Assembly: GCA_963715055.1 (NCBI GenBank)
Contig: CAVQRB010000018.1
Location: 248,001-312,000, forward strand
Reading direction: 5' to 3'
From: CAVQRB01 sp963715055
GTDB taxonomy: Bacteria > Pseudomonadota > Alphaproteobacteria > Rhodobacterales > Rhodobacteraceae
Length of the DNA: 64,000 nt
A program made the position numbers and the translations under genes. Of the stretch, positions 11,557 through 21,191 are shown one piece after another. The first letter of the stretch is position 1. Every line of letters starts with the position of its first letter. Below the pieces are notes generated by a model that saw nothing but the letters and a program-made list of their open reading frames with translations, did not search any database and was not told the DNA's origin.

Positions 11557-13821
11557 ATGAGTCTCGCCAAGAAACTGGCGGAAGAACGACGGGGCAGGCT
11601 GGCCGCCGAACGGTTGCTTGAACTCAAGCAGGCCGAGCTTTTTGCCGCCAACCGCAAACTGGGCAATCACGCCCGCGCTCTCTCGAACGAAATCGTCGAA
11701 ACCCGCGCAGAAGTCGCCAACGTGCGCGACGAGAACATGCGGGTCAAATCCGACCTGACCGCCGCCAAACAGACCATCGAACGCGTCGAACGCCGACTGT
11801 GGCATTCGATCGAAACCATCACCGACGGGTTCGCCTTCTTTTCCCCGGACCTTGAAATGATCATGGCGAACCGATCTTATCTCGCCGTCTTCGATGGTCT
11901 CGAGGACATCAAGCCCGGCGTCAGCTACGTCACCATCCTGCAGGTGCTGACCGAGGAAGGCATCGTCAACATCGGCACCACGCCCCCAGCGGTCTGGCGT
12001 CAGCAGATGATCGAACGGGTGCAAAGCGCTCAACCGGAGCCTGTGATCATCCGTCTCTGGAACGGCGAATACATCAAGATGATCGACCAGCGCGGTCCGG
12101 ACGGCGACATCATCTCGCTCGGTCTCAACATCACCGAAACCGTCGAGTACGAGAAGAAACTGAAGGCCGCGCGGGAAAGTGCCGAGACCGCGAACCGGGC
12201 GAAATCCGCCTTCCTCGCCAACATGAGCCACGAGATCCGCACGCCGATGAACGGTGTCGTCGGCATGGCGGATGTACTGACCGATACGCCGCTGAGCGAG
12301 GAGCAGCGGCTCTACGTCGACACCATCAAGAATTCCGGCGAGGCGCTTCTGGTCATCATCAACGATGTTCTGGACTACTCCAAGATCGAGGCCGACCGGC
12401 TCAAGCTGCAGCCCGAGCCTTTCGATCTGGAACGCTCGATCCACGATGTTCTGCGGCTGCTGCAGTCCACCGCGCGCGACAAGGGTATCATCCTCACGGT
12501 AGACTACGCGCTCGATCTGCCATCGCGTTTCATCGGCGACCCGGGGCGGCTGCGGCAGGTGCTGACCAACCTTCTCGGCAATGCGGTGAAATTCACCGCG
12601 AAAGGCTCCGTGCTGGTACGGGTCATCGGCACAGGGTTGCCCGCGACTGGGGAGGTCCGGCTGGAAATCACGGTGGAGGACACCGGGATCGGCATCCCTG
12701 CGGACATGATCGAGCATGTCTTCGGAGAGTTCAACCAGGTCGAGAACGAACGGAACCGTCAGTTCGACGGCACCGGCCTCGGCCTCGCTATCACCAAGCG
12801 CCTGCTCGCGCTGATGGGTGGTCGCATCTGGCTCACCTCCGAGGAAGGCGTGGGCTCCTGTTTCGGCTTCGAGGTCACCTTGCCCGCCCCCAATGGCGTC
12901 ACGGCGGAGCCTCCGGTGCTGCCGGACGGTCTCGGGCAGGTCATGATCATCGACGACTTCGAGCTGAACCTGGCGATCCTGCAACGTCAGTTGGAAGCGC
13001 TGGGGCTGAAAGTCTCCGCCCATACAGCGGCAGCGACGGCCTTGCATCGTCTCGCGGAGGATATCGACCTTGTCCTGACCGACCACATCATGCCGGAGAT
13101 GAACGGGCTGCAATTCGCGCAGGCCGCCCGCGGACAGGGGTTCGAGGGACCGATCTGCCTGCTCAGTTCCAACCACGGTCACGCGCTTGCCGACCCGGCC
13201 CGCAGCGCCGTGACCCTCGTGGCACCGCGCCCCTACATGCGCGCTGATCTCTTCGGCTGGCTCCAGAAATTCGAGGCCCGCAACCCCAAGGGCGAAGGAT
13301 CGCAGGTCGTGACCTTCTCGCACCGCAGGTCAGCATCGAAGTCTGCTGACACGCCCATAGCAACGCAACACGAAGCGCCGACAACGGCACAGCCGAGCGC
13401 GCGGAAGATGCGCGTCATGGCCGCCGAAGACAACAAGACAAACCGTCTCGTCCTCTCCAAGATGCTGAAAACGCTGGATATCGAACTTCAATTCGCCTGC
13501 GACGGGCAGGAAGCCGTCGAGCTTTACACCGCCTTCGCCCCCGATCTCATCTTCATGGACATCTCGATGCCGCGTATGGACGGCAAGGAAGCGACCCAGG
13601 CGATCCGCGCCCTCGAGGCAAGTTCAGGGAAACACGTTGTCATAGTGGCGTTGACGGCCCACGCGATGGATGGAGACGACAACGAGATCCTCAAGGCCGG
13701 TCTCGATCACTACATGACGAAACCGCTGCGCAAGCCGGAAATCATCGCGCGTATCCTTGCCCATGTACCCGAAGGGGCGATGGATCCCGGAACCGACCTG
13801 CCCGATCAGGCGGCCGGGTAG
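11557..13821 (+). CDS. Soluble hybrid histidine kinase (coiled coil-PAS-like-HisKA-HATPase-REC-REC)
   Basis: A 754-residue hybrid sensor kinase without membrane segments, so it is probably cytoplasmic. Residues 1-80 look like a coiled coil, and 80-200 form a PAS-like domain (IETITDGFAFFSPDLE). HisKA has the phosphorylated His at 225 in NMSHEIRTPMNG. The HATPase N box is NLLGNAVKFT near 341, followed by DTGIGIP and GTGLGLAI. The first receiver has Asp 509 (LTDHIMPEMNG) but no clear conserved Lys (APRPYM instead). The second has Asp 668 (FMDISMPRMDG) and Lys 722 (MTKPL). No response regulator gene is adjacent. The 3' end overlaps the convergent yaaA by 16 bases. Confidence 0.92.
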   Translation: MSLAKKLAEERRGRLAAERLLELKQAELFAANRKLGNHARALSNEIVETRAEVANVRDENMRVKSDLTAAKQTIERVERRLWHSIETITDGFAFFSPDLEMIMANRSYLAVFDGLEDIKPGVSYVTILQVLTEEGIVNIGTTPPAVWRQQMIERVQSAQPEPVIIRLWNGEYIKMIDQRGPDGDIISLGLNITETVEYEKKLKAARESAETANRAKSAFLANMSHEIRTPMNGVVGMADVLTDTPLSEEQRLYVDTIKNSGEALLVIINDVLDYSKIEADRLKLQPEPFDLERSIHDVLRLLQSTARDKGIILTVDYALDLPSRFIGDPGRLRQVLTNLLGNAVKFTAKGSVLVRVIGTGLPATGEVRLEITVEDTGIGIPADMIEHVFGEFNQVENERNRQFDGTGLGLAITKRLLALMGGRIWLTSEEGVGSCFGFEVTLPAPNGVTAEPPVLPDGLGQVMIIDDFELNLAILQRQLEALGLKVSAHTAAATALHRLAEDIDLVLTDHIMPEMNGLQFAQAARGQGFEGPICLLSSNHGHALADPARSAVTLVAPRPYMRADLFGWLQKFEARNPKGEGSQVVTFSHRRSASKSADTPIATQHEAPTTAQPSARKMRVMAAEDNKTNRLVLSKMLKTLDIELQFACDGQEAVELYTAFAPDLIFMDISMPRMDGKEATQAIRALEASSGKHVVIVALTAHAMDGDDNEILKAGLDHYMTKPLRKPEIIARILAHVPEGAMDPGTDLPDQAAG

Positions 13822-14585
13822 GGGCGCAGGAAGACCGGACGTTCCCGCGTCGACCGGGAAGGATCGAAGCGATACCCGCCCAGATCAAACTCGAGCACCC
13901 CGCAGCCATCGGTGATCCGGTTTTGCACGATGAAACGCGCCATGGCGCCGCGGGCCTTCTTGGCAAAGAAACTCACGATCTTGGGCCCCTTGCCATCGCC
14001 CTTTTCTTCCATGAACTGCGGGGTGATGACCTTCAATTTCAACGCCTTGGGCGACACGGCGGCGAAGTATTCCTGGCTTGCGCAATTGACCAGAAGATCG
14101 GTGCCAAGATCCTCCGCCTGCCGGTTCAGCGCCTTGGCGAGATCATCCCGCCAATAATCATAGAGTGACGCGCCCCGCCGGGTCTTCAACCGGCTGCCCA
14201 TTTCGAGACGGTAAGGCTGGATCGCATCCAGCGGACGCAGCAACCCATAGAGCCCCGAGAGGATTCGCAAGTGATCCTGCGCCCAGGCCAGTTCCTCCTT
14301 GTCGAGGCTGGCGGCCTCCAATCCCTGATAGGTATCGCCCGCAAAGGCCAGCGCCGCGGGTCGCGTCAAGCCAGGCTCCGGCGCATCCTCGAAGGCCGCG
14401 AACCTGTCGCGATTAAGCCGTGCAAGATCGTCGCTGAGGTCCATCAACCCCTTGAGTTTGCCCAAGGGCAGGTTCCGCGCGGTCTTCACAAGGCGCAGCG
14501 CGTCGTCCTGAAACGCAGGCGCGGTCATCTCGACGTCGCGCATCTCCCAATCCAGCCGCTTGGCCGGCGAAATCACCACCAACAT
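13806..14585 (-). CDS. yaaA: Peroxide stress protein YaaA (DUF328/UPF0246)
   Basis: A 259-residue protein, the usual length for YaaA. The N-terminus MLVVISPAKRLDWE and the central region FAGDTYQGLEA are characteristic, as are LRILSGLYGLLRPLDAIQPY and LVNCASQEYF. In Escherichia coli YaaA lowers intracellular free iron during peroxide stress and has been reported to bind DNA; a similar role here is inferred from the family. It is cytoplasmic, with no signal peptide. It follows recQ on the same strand with 53 bases between them and is convergent with the hybrid kinase gene, whose 3' end it overlaps by 16 bases. Confidence 0.93.
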   Translation of the reverse strand: MLVVISPAKRLDWEMRDVEMTAPAFQDDALRLVKTARNLPLGKLKGLMDLSDDLARLNRDRFAAFEDAPEPGLTRPAALAFAGDTYQGLEAASLDKEELAWAQDHLRILSGLYGLLRPLDAIQPYRLEMGSRLKTRRGASLYDYWRDDLAKALNRQAEDLGTDLLVNCASQEYFAAVSPKALKLKVITPQFMEEKGDGKGPKIVSFFAKKARGAMARFIVQNRITDGCGVLEFDLGGYRFDPSRSTRERPVFLRPYPAA

Positions 14586-14638
14586 CTTTCTTCCCCCAGA
14601 TTGTCGCCGCCCGCCAATCGAGCCTGTTGGAAAGCCAT

Positions 14639-16682
14639 CTAGCCCGCCTGCCGCAGGACGTCCAGAAACGCGGACCCGAAGCGTTCCGCACGCCGGTCGC
14701 CCAGCAGCCGCTCCAGTGCCGCCGCATCCGGATCGCGCAACTGCGCGACCTTCGCCAGAAGCGAGGCGGAACAGCTCAGCGGCTTGTCCTGCCCGGCGCT
14801 GCCCCGCGCCAGATCAGCCTGAACCGCCATCAACAGGTCGTAGACAGCACCTGCGTCGCGCCCGGCAAGCTTGCGGCGCTTGGGATGCATCGGCGACACG
14901 TCCCCGGCGATCACCTTCAAGAAATCCGCCCCGTAACGCTCGAGTTTCTTGGCACCGACCCCGGCAATGCCTGCGAAATCATCCAGGGATTGCGGCCGCT
15001 TCTGCGCCATCTCAACAAGGCTGCGGTCGGTGAAGATCACGTAAGCGGGCACCTTCGCCGCCTCCGCCAGCGCCCGACGTTTCGCCTTCAGAGCGGAGAG
15101 CAGCGGCGCATCCTCCTCGTCCACCATCTCCCGCACCGCCGGCCGCCGCTGGCCCGCGATTTGCAGGCTGTCGCGGCGCAGCTCGATCCGCGCCTGATCG
15201 CGCAGGATCGGCAAGGCCGCTTCCGTGATCCGCAGCGCACCGTGCCGCTCCGGGTCAGGCCGGATCAGATCATGCCCCATCATCTGCCGAAAGATCGCCT
15301 GCCACTGGCGCCGGTCATAGTCCTTGCCCACACCGAAGGTGGGCAGGTCGTCGATGCCCGCGTTCGAGTATCTTGTCGGTCCGCGTGCCGGTCAGGATAT
15401 CGATCAGATGCCCCGCACCGAACCATTCCTGGGTGCGCAGGATCGCCGACAGTGCCTTGCGCACGGCGGTGGTTCCGTCGAAAACCTCCGCTGGTGCATC
15501 GCAAAGATCGCAATTGCCGCAAGTGACTTCCGCCTCGCCGAAATAGCCCAGCAAAGTCTTGCGGCGGCAGTTCAGCGCCTCCGCCAGCCCCAGAAGCGCG
15601 TTGAGCCGACCGTGATCAGCCGCCCGACGCTCTGGCGGCGCAAGGCCTTCATCGATCTGGGCGCGGCGCAGGCGAATGTCGTCCGGCCCGAAGAGCGTCA
15701 GGGTTTCCGCCGGTGTCCCATCCCGCCCGGCGCGGCCGATCTCCTGGTAATAGGCTTCGATCGACTTCGGCAGATCCGCATGGGCGACCCAGCGGATGTC
15801 GGGCTTGTCGATCCCCATGCCGAAGGCCACGGTCGCCACGACGATCAACCCGTCCTCCTGCTGGAACCGCCGCTCGGCGATGCGGCGGTCCTCCGCTTCC
15901 ATACCGCCGTGATAATGCAGCGCGACATGACCGCTTTCGCGCAGAGCGGCGGCAAGCGCCTCGGTCTTGGCCCGCGTCCCGCAATAGACGATCCCGGACT
16001 GCCCCTTGCGCGCGGCGGCGAAATCGAGGATCTGCCGACGTGGGCCATCCTTGGCGGCAAAGGCCAGATGGATGTTCGGCCGATCGAAGCCCCGCAAGAA
16101 GGCACTCGGCTTTGCGCCGTCAAATAGCTTCTCAATGATTTCGGCCTGAGTCTCCGCGTCGGCGGTGGCAGTAAACGCCGCGAGCGGCACGCCGAGCGCC
16201 CGGCGCAAGGCTCCGATGCGGAGGTAGTCCGGCCTGAAATCATGCCCCCACTGGCTCACGCAATGCGCTTCGTCCACGGCGATCAGGCTCACACCGATCC
16301 GCCGCAACAGACCCAGGGTCGAGCTCGCCGCGAGACGTTCCGGCGCCATGTAGAGCAGCCTGAGCCGCCCCGCCTCCAAGGCCTCGAAGACCGCATCGGT
16401 TTCCTCGGGCGTGTTGCCGGAGGTCAGCGCCCCGGCCGCGACGCCCGCTTCCTGCAAGGCCCGTACCTGGTCGCGCATCAGGGCAATGAGCGGCGAAATC
16501 ACCACGGTGACCCCCTCCCGCATCAGTGCCGGAAGTTGGAAACAGAGGGATTTGCCCCCGCCCGTCGGCATGATCGCAAGGACGTTCTCGCCCCGCTCCA
16601 CGGCCTCGACGATTTCCTGCTGTCCCGGCCGGAATCCATCGAACCCGAAGACATCGCGTAACAGCGTGGCAGCGCCTGTCAT
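14639..16682 (-). pseudogene. recQ: ATP-dependent DNA helicase RecQ, one-base frameshift near 15350
   Basis: RecQ unwinds DNA 3'-5' in recombination repair. The N-terminal frame (start ATG 16682) has the helicase core: Walker A MPTGGGKSLCFQLP, the DEAH box AVDEAHCVSQWGHDF, motif VI QEIGRAGRDG, and the zinc-binding cysteines CRRKTLLGYF / CGNCDLCD. It goes out of frame after TRTDKILERGH. The C-terminal part continues in another frame as DDLPTFGVGKDYDRRQW through the rest of the RQC winged helix and an HRDC domain (PAYVIFTDRSL, GIAGVGAKKLERYG) to 14639. Removing one base around 15347-15356 gives a 680-residue protein, the usual size. As read, the helicase core is intact, but part of RQC and HRDC would be lost. 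Confidence 0.88.
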
Positions 16683-16795
16683 GGTACCTCTTGCGTATGT
16701 TCTGCTCGTTTTGCCGCAAACTCCCACAGCAGACATTCATGAACAAGCGCGCAGTTTAACCTTGCGTCAAATATCCCCGCCGGAGCTACGAATTT

Positions 16796-17083
16796 CTAGA
16801 GAAAAAGGGCCACGTTGTTGACCAGAATGATCCGAAGTGCCGCCACGCCCAGGAGCACCGCCAGGGGGGCCAGATCGATGCCGCCCATCTGCGGCAGGAC
16901 TCGCCGGATCGGCGCGTAGATCGGCTCCAGAATGCAATTCAGCCCGTACCAGATCTGCGCCACAAGCTGCTGGCGCGTGTTCAACACCTGAAAATTGATC
17001 AGCCAACTCATGATCACGTGGGCGATGATGAAGAACCACAGCACATTGAGCAGCAGCATCAGGATTTCGAACAGCGATTGCAT
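16796..17083 (-). CDS. YggT family membrane protein
   Basis: A 95-residue integral membrane protein of the YggT family. It has two hydrophobic segments, one at the N-terminus (LFEILMLLLNVLWFFIIAHV) and one at the C-terminus (LAPLAVLLGVAALRIILV), around the conserved loop with LEPIYAPIRRVLP. YggT proteins are broadly distributed, with links to osmotic tolerance and cell-division or cytoskeleton loci; the role is not settled. I chose the ATG at 17083 (MQSLFEIL) because AAAGGG lies about 8 bases upstream; a start at 17113 would add residues not typical of the family. It lies between recQ and the divergently transcribed MFS transporter. Confidence 0.88.
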   Translation of the reverse strand: MQSLFEILMLLLNVLWFFIIAHVIMSWLINFQVLNTRQQLVAQIWYGLNCILEPIYAPIRRVLPQMGGIDLAPLAVLLGVAALRIILVNNVALFL

Positions 17084-17234
17084 GGGCGGCCCTTTCATAG
17101 CGACGCGTTTCAATTAAGCAGGCGGACCCCAAAGGGCAAGCCGCACCGCACCGGATGGTTGAAGAAAGCCAAAGCTTGTCTTGCCTGTGGCGCGCGGACT
17201 GCTCTACCTTGAGGCATAATAAGGCAGGCAGGGC

Positions 17235-18599
17235 ATGATCACCGCGCGAAAACGCATCTGGGGATGGTATTTCTTCGACTGGGCCAGCCAGCCCTACAAT
17301 ACCCTGTTGCTCACCTTCATCTTCGGCCCCTATTTCGCCCAGACCGCCACCGCGAGCCTCGTCGCGGGCGGCATGGAGAGTGCCGCCGCCAAGGCGCAGG
17401 CACAGGCCTTCTGGGGTTATGGGCTTGCCGCCGCCGGCATCACCATCGCCGTCCTTGCACCAGTTCTTGGCTCGGTCGCCGACAACAGCGGCAGGCGCCT
17501 GCCCTGGGTCTGGCTCTTCTCCGCGCTCTATGTGATCGGCGCCGCCGCCCTGTGGTGGACCGAGCCGGGCAATTTCTCCATTCTCTGGGCAATCTTCTTC
17601 TTCGGCATCGGCCTCATCGGCATGGAATTCGCCACGATCTTCACCAACTCCTACCTGCCGGAACTTGACCCCGATCCGGGCGAGCGCGGGCGCATCTCGG
17701 GTTCGGGCTGGGCCTTCGGCTATCTTGGTGGGGTCATCGCGCTGATCATCATGATCGCCTTTTTCCAGGCCGGGGAAAGCGGGCGCACCATGGCGGGGTT
17801 TGAGCCGCTCTTCGGCCTCGATCCCGCCACCGGCGCGGACAGCCGCATTGTCGGGCCCTTCACAGCGCTCTGGTTCGCAGTCTTCATGATCCCTTTCGTA
17901 CTCTTCATCCGCGACACGCCAAAACGGCAAATACGCGCCATTTCCTTCGCGCAAGGCGTGAAAGACCTTAAACAGACCCTGATCTCCCTACCCAAACATC
18001 CGTCGCTGCTGGCCTTTCTCGGTTCCTCGATGCTTTACCGCGACGCGCTCAACGGCATGTATACCTTCGGCGGCATCTATGCCTTGGGCGTGCTCAACTG
18101 GTCGATCACCGACATCGGCGTCTTCGGCATCCTCGCCGCCATCTCCGGCGCGGTCTTCTGCTGGGTTGGCGGTCGGGTGGACCGCCGCGTCGGGCCGATG
18201 CCGGTGATCGTCGTCTGCTGCATCCTGCTGGTGCTGACCTCGGTGCTGATCATCTCGCTCACTCCGATCTCGGTGCTCTGGATCGACGTGCAGGAAGGCT
18301 CGCCGCTGCCCGACATCCTGTTCTATGTGGCGGGCGCGCTGATCGGCGCGGCGGGTGGCGCCTTGCAAGCCTCCTCGCGCAACATGATGACCTTCCAGGC
18401 CAACCCCGCGCGCATCACCGAAGGCTTCGGCCTCTATGCGCTCTCGGGCAAGGCCACCGCCTTCCTCGCGCCGGCGCTGATCGCCCTGACCAGCGATCTC
18501 ACCGGCAGCCAAAGGCTCGGCATCGCCCCTGTCGCCGGGCTGTTCATCCTCGGCCTGATCCTGCTGATCCGGGTCAAACCAAAAGGAGATTTCGCGTAA
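17235..18599 (+). CDS. MFS transporter, UMF1/Atg22-like
   Basis: A 454-residue transporter with about twelve hydrophobic segments. The N-terminus WGWYFFDWASQPYNTLLLTF is the signature of the UMF1 group, related to yeast vacuolar Atg22. Family members are thought to export small molecules such as amino acids; no substrate can be assigned. A GGCAGG-like ribosome site lies just before the ATG. The stop codon TAA is directly followed by the ATG of mepA, so this gene heads a probable operon with mepA, the esterase-like gene and perhaps the yhhQ transporter. The group has no obvious shared pathway beyond the cell envelope. Confidence 0.9.
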   Translation: MITARKRIWGWYFFDWASQPYNTLLLTFIFGPYFAQTATASLVAGGMESAAAKAQAQAFWGYGLAAAGITIAVLAPVLGSVADNSGRRLPWVWLFSALYVIGAAALWWTEPGNFSILWAIFFFGIGLIGMEFATIFTNSYLPELDPDPGERGRISGSGWAFGYLGGVIALIIMIAFFQAGESGRTMAGFEPLFGLDPATGADSRIVGPFTALWFAVFMIPFVLFIRDTPKRQIRAISFAQGVKDLKQTLISLPKHPSLLAFLGSSMLYRDALNGMYTFGGIYALGVLNWSITDIGVFGILAAISGAVFCWVGGRVDRRVGPMPVIVVCCILLVLTSVLIISLTPISVLWIDVQEGSPLPDILFYVAGALIGAAGGALQASSRNMMTFQANPARITEGFGLYALSGKATAFLAPALIALTSDLTGSQRLGIAPVAGLFILGLILLIRVKPKGDFA

Positions 18600-19529
18600 A
18601 TGAAACTGCTCCCCTATATCACCGTCACCCTTGCGGCCCTGATGCTCGCCTCCTGCGGCGGCGGCAGCGGCGGCACCGACGAGGAGCCCTCGGCGATCCT
18701 TGCCACCATCGGCACCTCGGGCCACTCGGAAAGCCAGAAGGTCGCCAAGCAGGTCTTTGGCGCGCAGAAAACAGCCTCGGTCGACAGCCCGGCCGCCTAT
18801 GGAACCTATGCCAAGGGATGCCTCGCAGGATCGGCGCAGCTTGCCGAAACCGGACCAACCTGGCAGGCCATGCGCCTGTCGCGCAACCGCAACTGGGCGC
18901 ATCCCGCCACGGTAAGCTACGTCGAGGACCTCAGCCGCAAGGCGGCTCAGCTTCCCGGCTGGAACGGTCTCTACGTCGGCGATCTGAGCCAGCCGCGCGG
19001 CGGCCCGATGCTCACCGGACATGCCAGCCACCAGATCGGGCTGGACGCGGACATCTGGCTGCGCCGCGCCGATGATCTCTCGCTGTCAGCCGGTCAGCGG
19101 GAGAACATCTCCTCGACCTCCATGCAACGCAGCGCCGGGGCCTATGTGAACGAGAACTGGACACCCGCCCATATGGAACTGATCAAGGCAGCCGCCTCGG
19201 ACCCGCGAGTAGCCCGCATCTTCATCTTCGCCGGGGCCAAGGTGCAGATGTGCAAGGACGCCACCGGCAACCGTGAGTGGCTGCGCAAGGTCCGGCCCTG
19301 GTATGGGCATCACTACCACTTCCACGTCCGACTGAACTGCCCGCCGGGCGTGCAGGGATGCGTCGATCAGAGCCCGCCGCCTGCCGGGGACGGCTGCGAC
19401 GACGCGCAGGCTTGGGTGAACAGTATCCTCAACCCGCCGCCCCCGAACCCGAACGCACCCAAACCGAAACCACGCCGGGAGATTCTGGTGGCCGATCTGC
19501 CTGCCCAATGCGCAAAACTCATTCAATAG
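18600..19529 (+). CDS. mepA: Penicillin-insensitive murein endopeptidase, lipoprotein
   Basis: A 309-residue LAS-family metallopeptidase that cuts D-alanyl-meso-diaminopimelyl cross-links in peptidoglycan. It begins with a lipoprotein signal (LAALMLASC, lipobox cysteine near residue 18) followed by a GGGSGG linker, so it should be anchored in the membrane facing the periplasm. Zinc ligands are in GHASHQIGLDADIWL (H and D) and GHHYHFHVRL (HxH). The C-terminus has a proline-rich stretch (NPPPPNPNAPKPKP). The ATG immediately follows the stop of the MFS gene, and the 3' end overlaps the next gene by 22 bases. Escherichia coli MepA lacks the lipobox, so the anchoring is a variation. Confidence 0.94.
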   Translation: MKLLPYITVTLAALMLASCGGGSGGTDEEPSAILATIGTSGHSESQKVAKQVFGAQKTASVDSPAAYGTYAKGCLAGSAQLAETGPTWQAMRLSRNRNWAHPATVSYVEDLSRKAAQLPGWNGLYVGDLSQPRGGPMLTGHASHQIGLDADIWLRRADDLSLSAGQRENISSTSMQRSAGAYVNENWTPAHMELIKAAASDPRVARIFIFAGAKVQMCKDATGNREWLRKVRPWYGHHYHFHVRLNCPPGVQGCVDQSPPPAGDGCDDAQAWVNSILNPPPPNPNAPKPKPRREILVADLPAQCAKLIQ

Positions 19530-20419
19530 CACTGATCATCGCCGCCGCCGTGCTGCCGTGGTGGGCGCTCAGTCCCGATCCCCCCGCGGTGCCGCCGGAC
19601 AGTCAGCCCGCGCAACGTCTCACTGTTTTTGACTGGCATGTGGACGCAGATTGGTTCGGCGGCCTCTCCGGCTTTGAAGTCGACGCTCAGGGCAGCGTTT
19701 TCTATGCGGTGACCGACCGCGGACACCTACTGCGGGGAACGCTCTCGCGTGAGCAGGATGCACTGACCGGAGCGGTGATCACGGATCACGCTGATGTTGT
19801 GGACGACCGGGGGCGCGTCCGGCTGTTTCCACACACTGATGCAGAAGGGCTGGCGCTCGACGGGCAGGGCCGGCTGAACGTGTCCTTCGAGCACGCGCAT
19901 CGCGTTCTGCGCTACGATAGCTGGGGCGCTTCGGCGATCTGGCCCGGTTACACGAGGTCCTGGCGCGCGCTGTCGAACAATGGCGGCATGGAGACCATCG
20001 CGGTCGATGACGCGGGCACACTCTTCACCATCCCCGAGGCCATCGCCACCGGCGCCGACGAGGCCCTTGTCTATCGTCGCTATCCCGATACTCCATGGGA
20101 GCAACCCTTCACCTTGCCGCTCTCGGATGGTTTTGCCGCGGTAGGCGGTGATTTCGGTCCGGACGGCCGATTCTACCTGCTTGAGCGCGCCTTCTTTGTC
20201 CCCGGATTCCGCACCCGCGTGCGCTCAATGATCGTGCAGGACGACGGTTTCGTCGACATCCGAACCGAACTCGAAACCCGGCTCGGCACCCACGGCAATC
20301 TCGAGGGGCTGGCGGTCTGGCGCGACGGCGACGGGCGCATCCGGCTGCTGATGGTCTCGGACGACAATTTCCTGCCGTTCCTTCCGTCGCAACTGGTCGA
20401 GTACGTCCTGACGGAGTGA
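19508..20419 (+). CDS. Esterase-like activity of phytase family protein, exported
   Basis: A 303-residue protein with an N-terminal hydrophobic signal (IALIIAAAVLPWWALSP). The body matches the phytase-like/esterase-like beta-propeller family: FDWHVDADWFGGLSGFEV, GRVRLFPHTDAEGLALD and GTHGNLEGLAVWRD are typical repeats with conserved acidic residues. Members are periplasmic; phosphate-ester hydrolysis is suggested by the family name but not proven. The true start is the ATG at 19508, inside the end of mepA; the frame is open further upstream but without family sequence. The overlap of 22 bases suggests translational coupling to mepA. Confidence 0.82.
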   Translation: MRKTHSIALIIAAAVLPWWALSPDPPAVPPDSQPAQRLTVFDWHVDADWFGGLSGFEVDAQGSVFYAVTDRGHLLRGTLSREQDALTGAVITDHADVVDDRGRVRLFPHTDAEGLALDGQGRLNVSFEHAHRVLRYDSWGASAIWPGYTRSWRALSNNGGMETIAVDDAGTLFTIPEAIATGADEALVYRRYPDTPWEQPFTLPLSDGFAAVGGDFGPDGRFYLLERAFFVPGFRTRVRSMIVQDDGFVDIRTELETRLGTHGNLEGLAVWRDGDGRIRLLMVSDDNFLPFLPSQLVEYVLTE

Positions 20420-20507
20420 CTTGCATCCTCCAGCGCAGGGGTCTATGCACCGCCCGTCTGCACGTCGCAGGCCAAGTGCCGCACCCTTGCCAAAACGGAT
20501 ACCTCAC

Positions 20508-21128
20508 ATGACCCGCTCCCATCTCCCCGGCATTCTTGCCATGGCCGCCATCGTGGTTGCCTCCAATATCCTCGTTCAGTTTCTCTTCGGCCAATGGCTG
20601 ACCTGGGGTGCATTCACCTACCCGCTGGCCTTTCTGGTCACCGATGTGATGAACCGGGTCTACGGTGCCGCCGCGGCGCGGCGCGTCGTGGTTGCGGGCT
20701 TCGTTGTAGGAGTTGTCTGCTCGCTCATCGGCACGCAGATCATGGGCGAATACGGCCCGCTCGTGACCCTTCGCATCGCCATCGGGTCGGGCACCGCCTT
20801 CCTGATCGCGCAGCTCGTCGATGTCTCCGTGTTCGCGGCCATCCGCCGAGGCGCATGGTGGCGCGCCCCGCTGATCTCCACACTGATCGGCAGCACGCTC
20901 GATACTGCCCTTTTTTTCAGCATCGCTTTTTCCGCGAGCCTTGCCTTCATCGAACCGGCAAATGACGTGTCATGGGCCGGAGAAATGCTGCCGATTCTGG
21001 GACTTGGCCCGGTCGCACCACTCTGGGTCTCGCTGGCGCTGGCCGACTGGGTGGTCAAGCTCACCCTCGCCCTGCTGGCCCTGGTGCCCTTCAGACTGCT
21101 CACGGCACGGGTTTCGGTACCGCATTAA
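20508..21128 (+). CDS. Queuosine precursor transporter, YhhQ family
   Basis: A 206-residue membrane protein with about six hydrophobic segments. The signature TYPLAFLVTDVMNRVYG and the later LSLALADWVVK-like end region mark it as YhhQ/COG1738, which imports preQ0 or preQ1 for queuosine modification of tRNA. I chose the ATG at 20508 (MTRSHLPG); an earlier ATG at 20421 would add a proline- and arginine-rich tail unlike the family. The 88-base stretch between the preceding gene and this start could be a leader, since queuosine transporters are often controlled by preQ1 riboswitches, but I could not match a known consensus there. Confidence 0.9.
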   Translation: MTRSHLPGILAMAAIVVASNILVQFLFGQWLTWGAFTYPLAFLVTDVMNRVYGAAAARRVVVAGFVVGVVCSLIGTQIMGEYGPLVTLRIAIGSGTAFLIAQLVDVSVFAAIRRGAWWRAPLISTLIGSTLDTALFFSIAFSASLAFIEPANDVSWAGEMLPILGLGPVAPLWVSLALADWVVKLTLALLALVPFRLLTARVSVPH

Positions 21129-21191
21129 CGAAAAAACTCTTGGTGATTTCCGGAACCTGTGCGACGATTCTGTCAACGTCAACAGATAGGT

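Noticed and set aside
20420..20507. Possible preQ1 riboswitch before the queuosine-precursor transporter
   Set aside because: The expected CUA/ACC loop and A-rich tail of preQ1-I are not there and preQ1-II features are not clear. A covariance search would decide.
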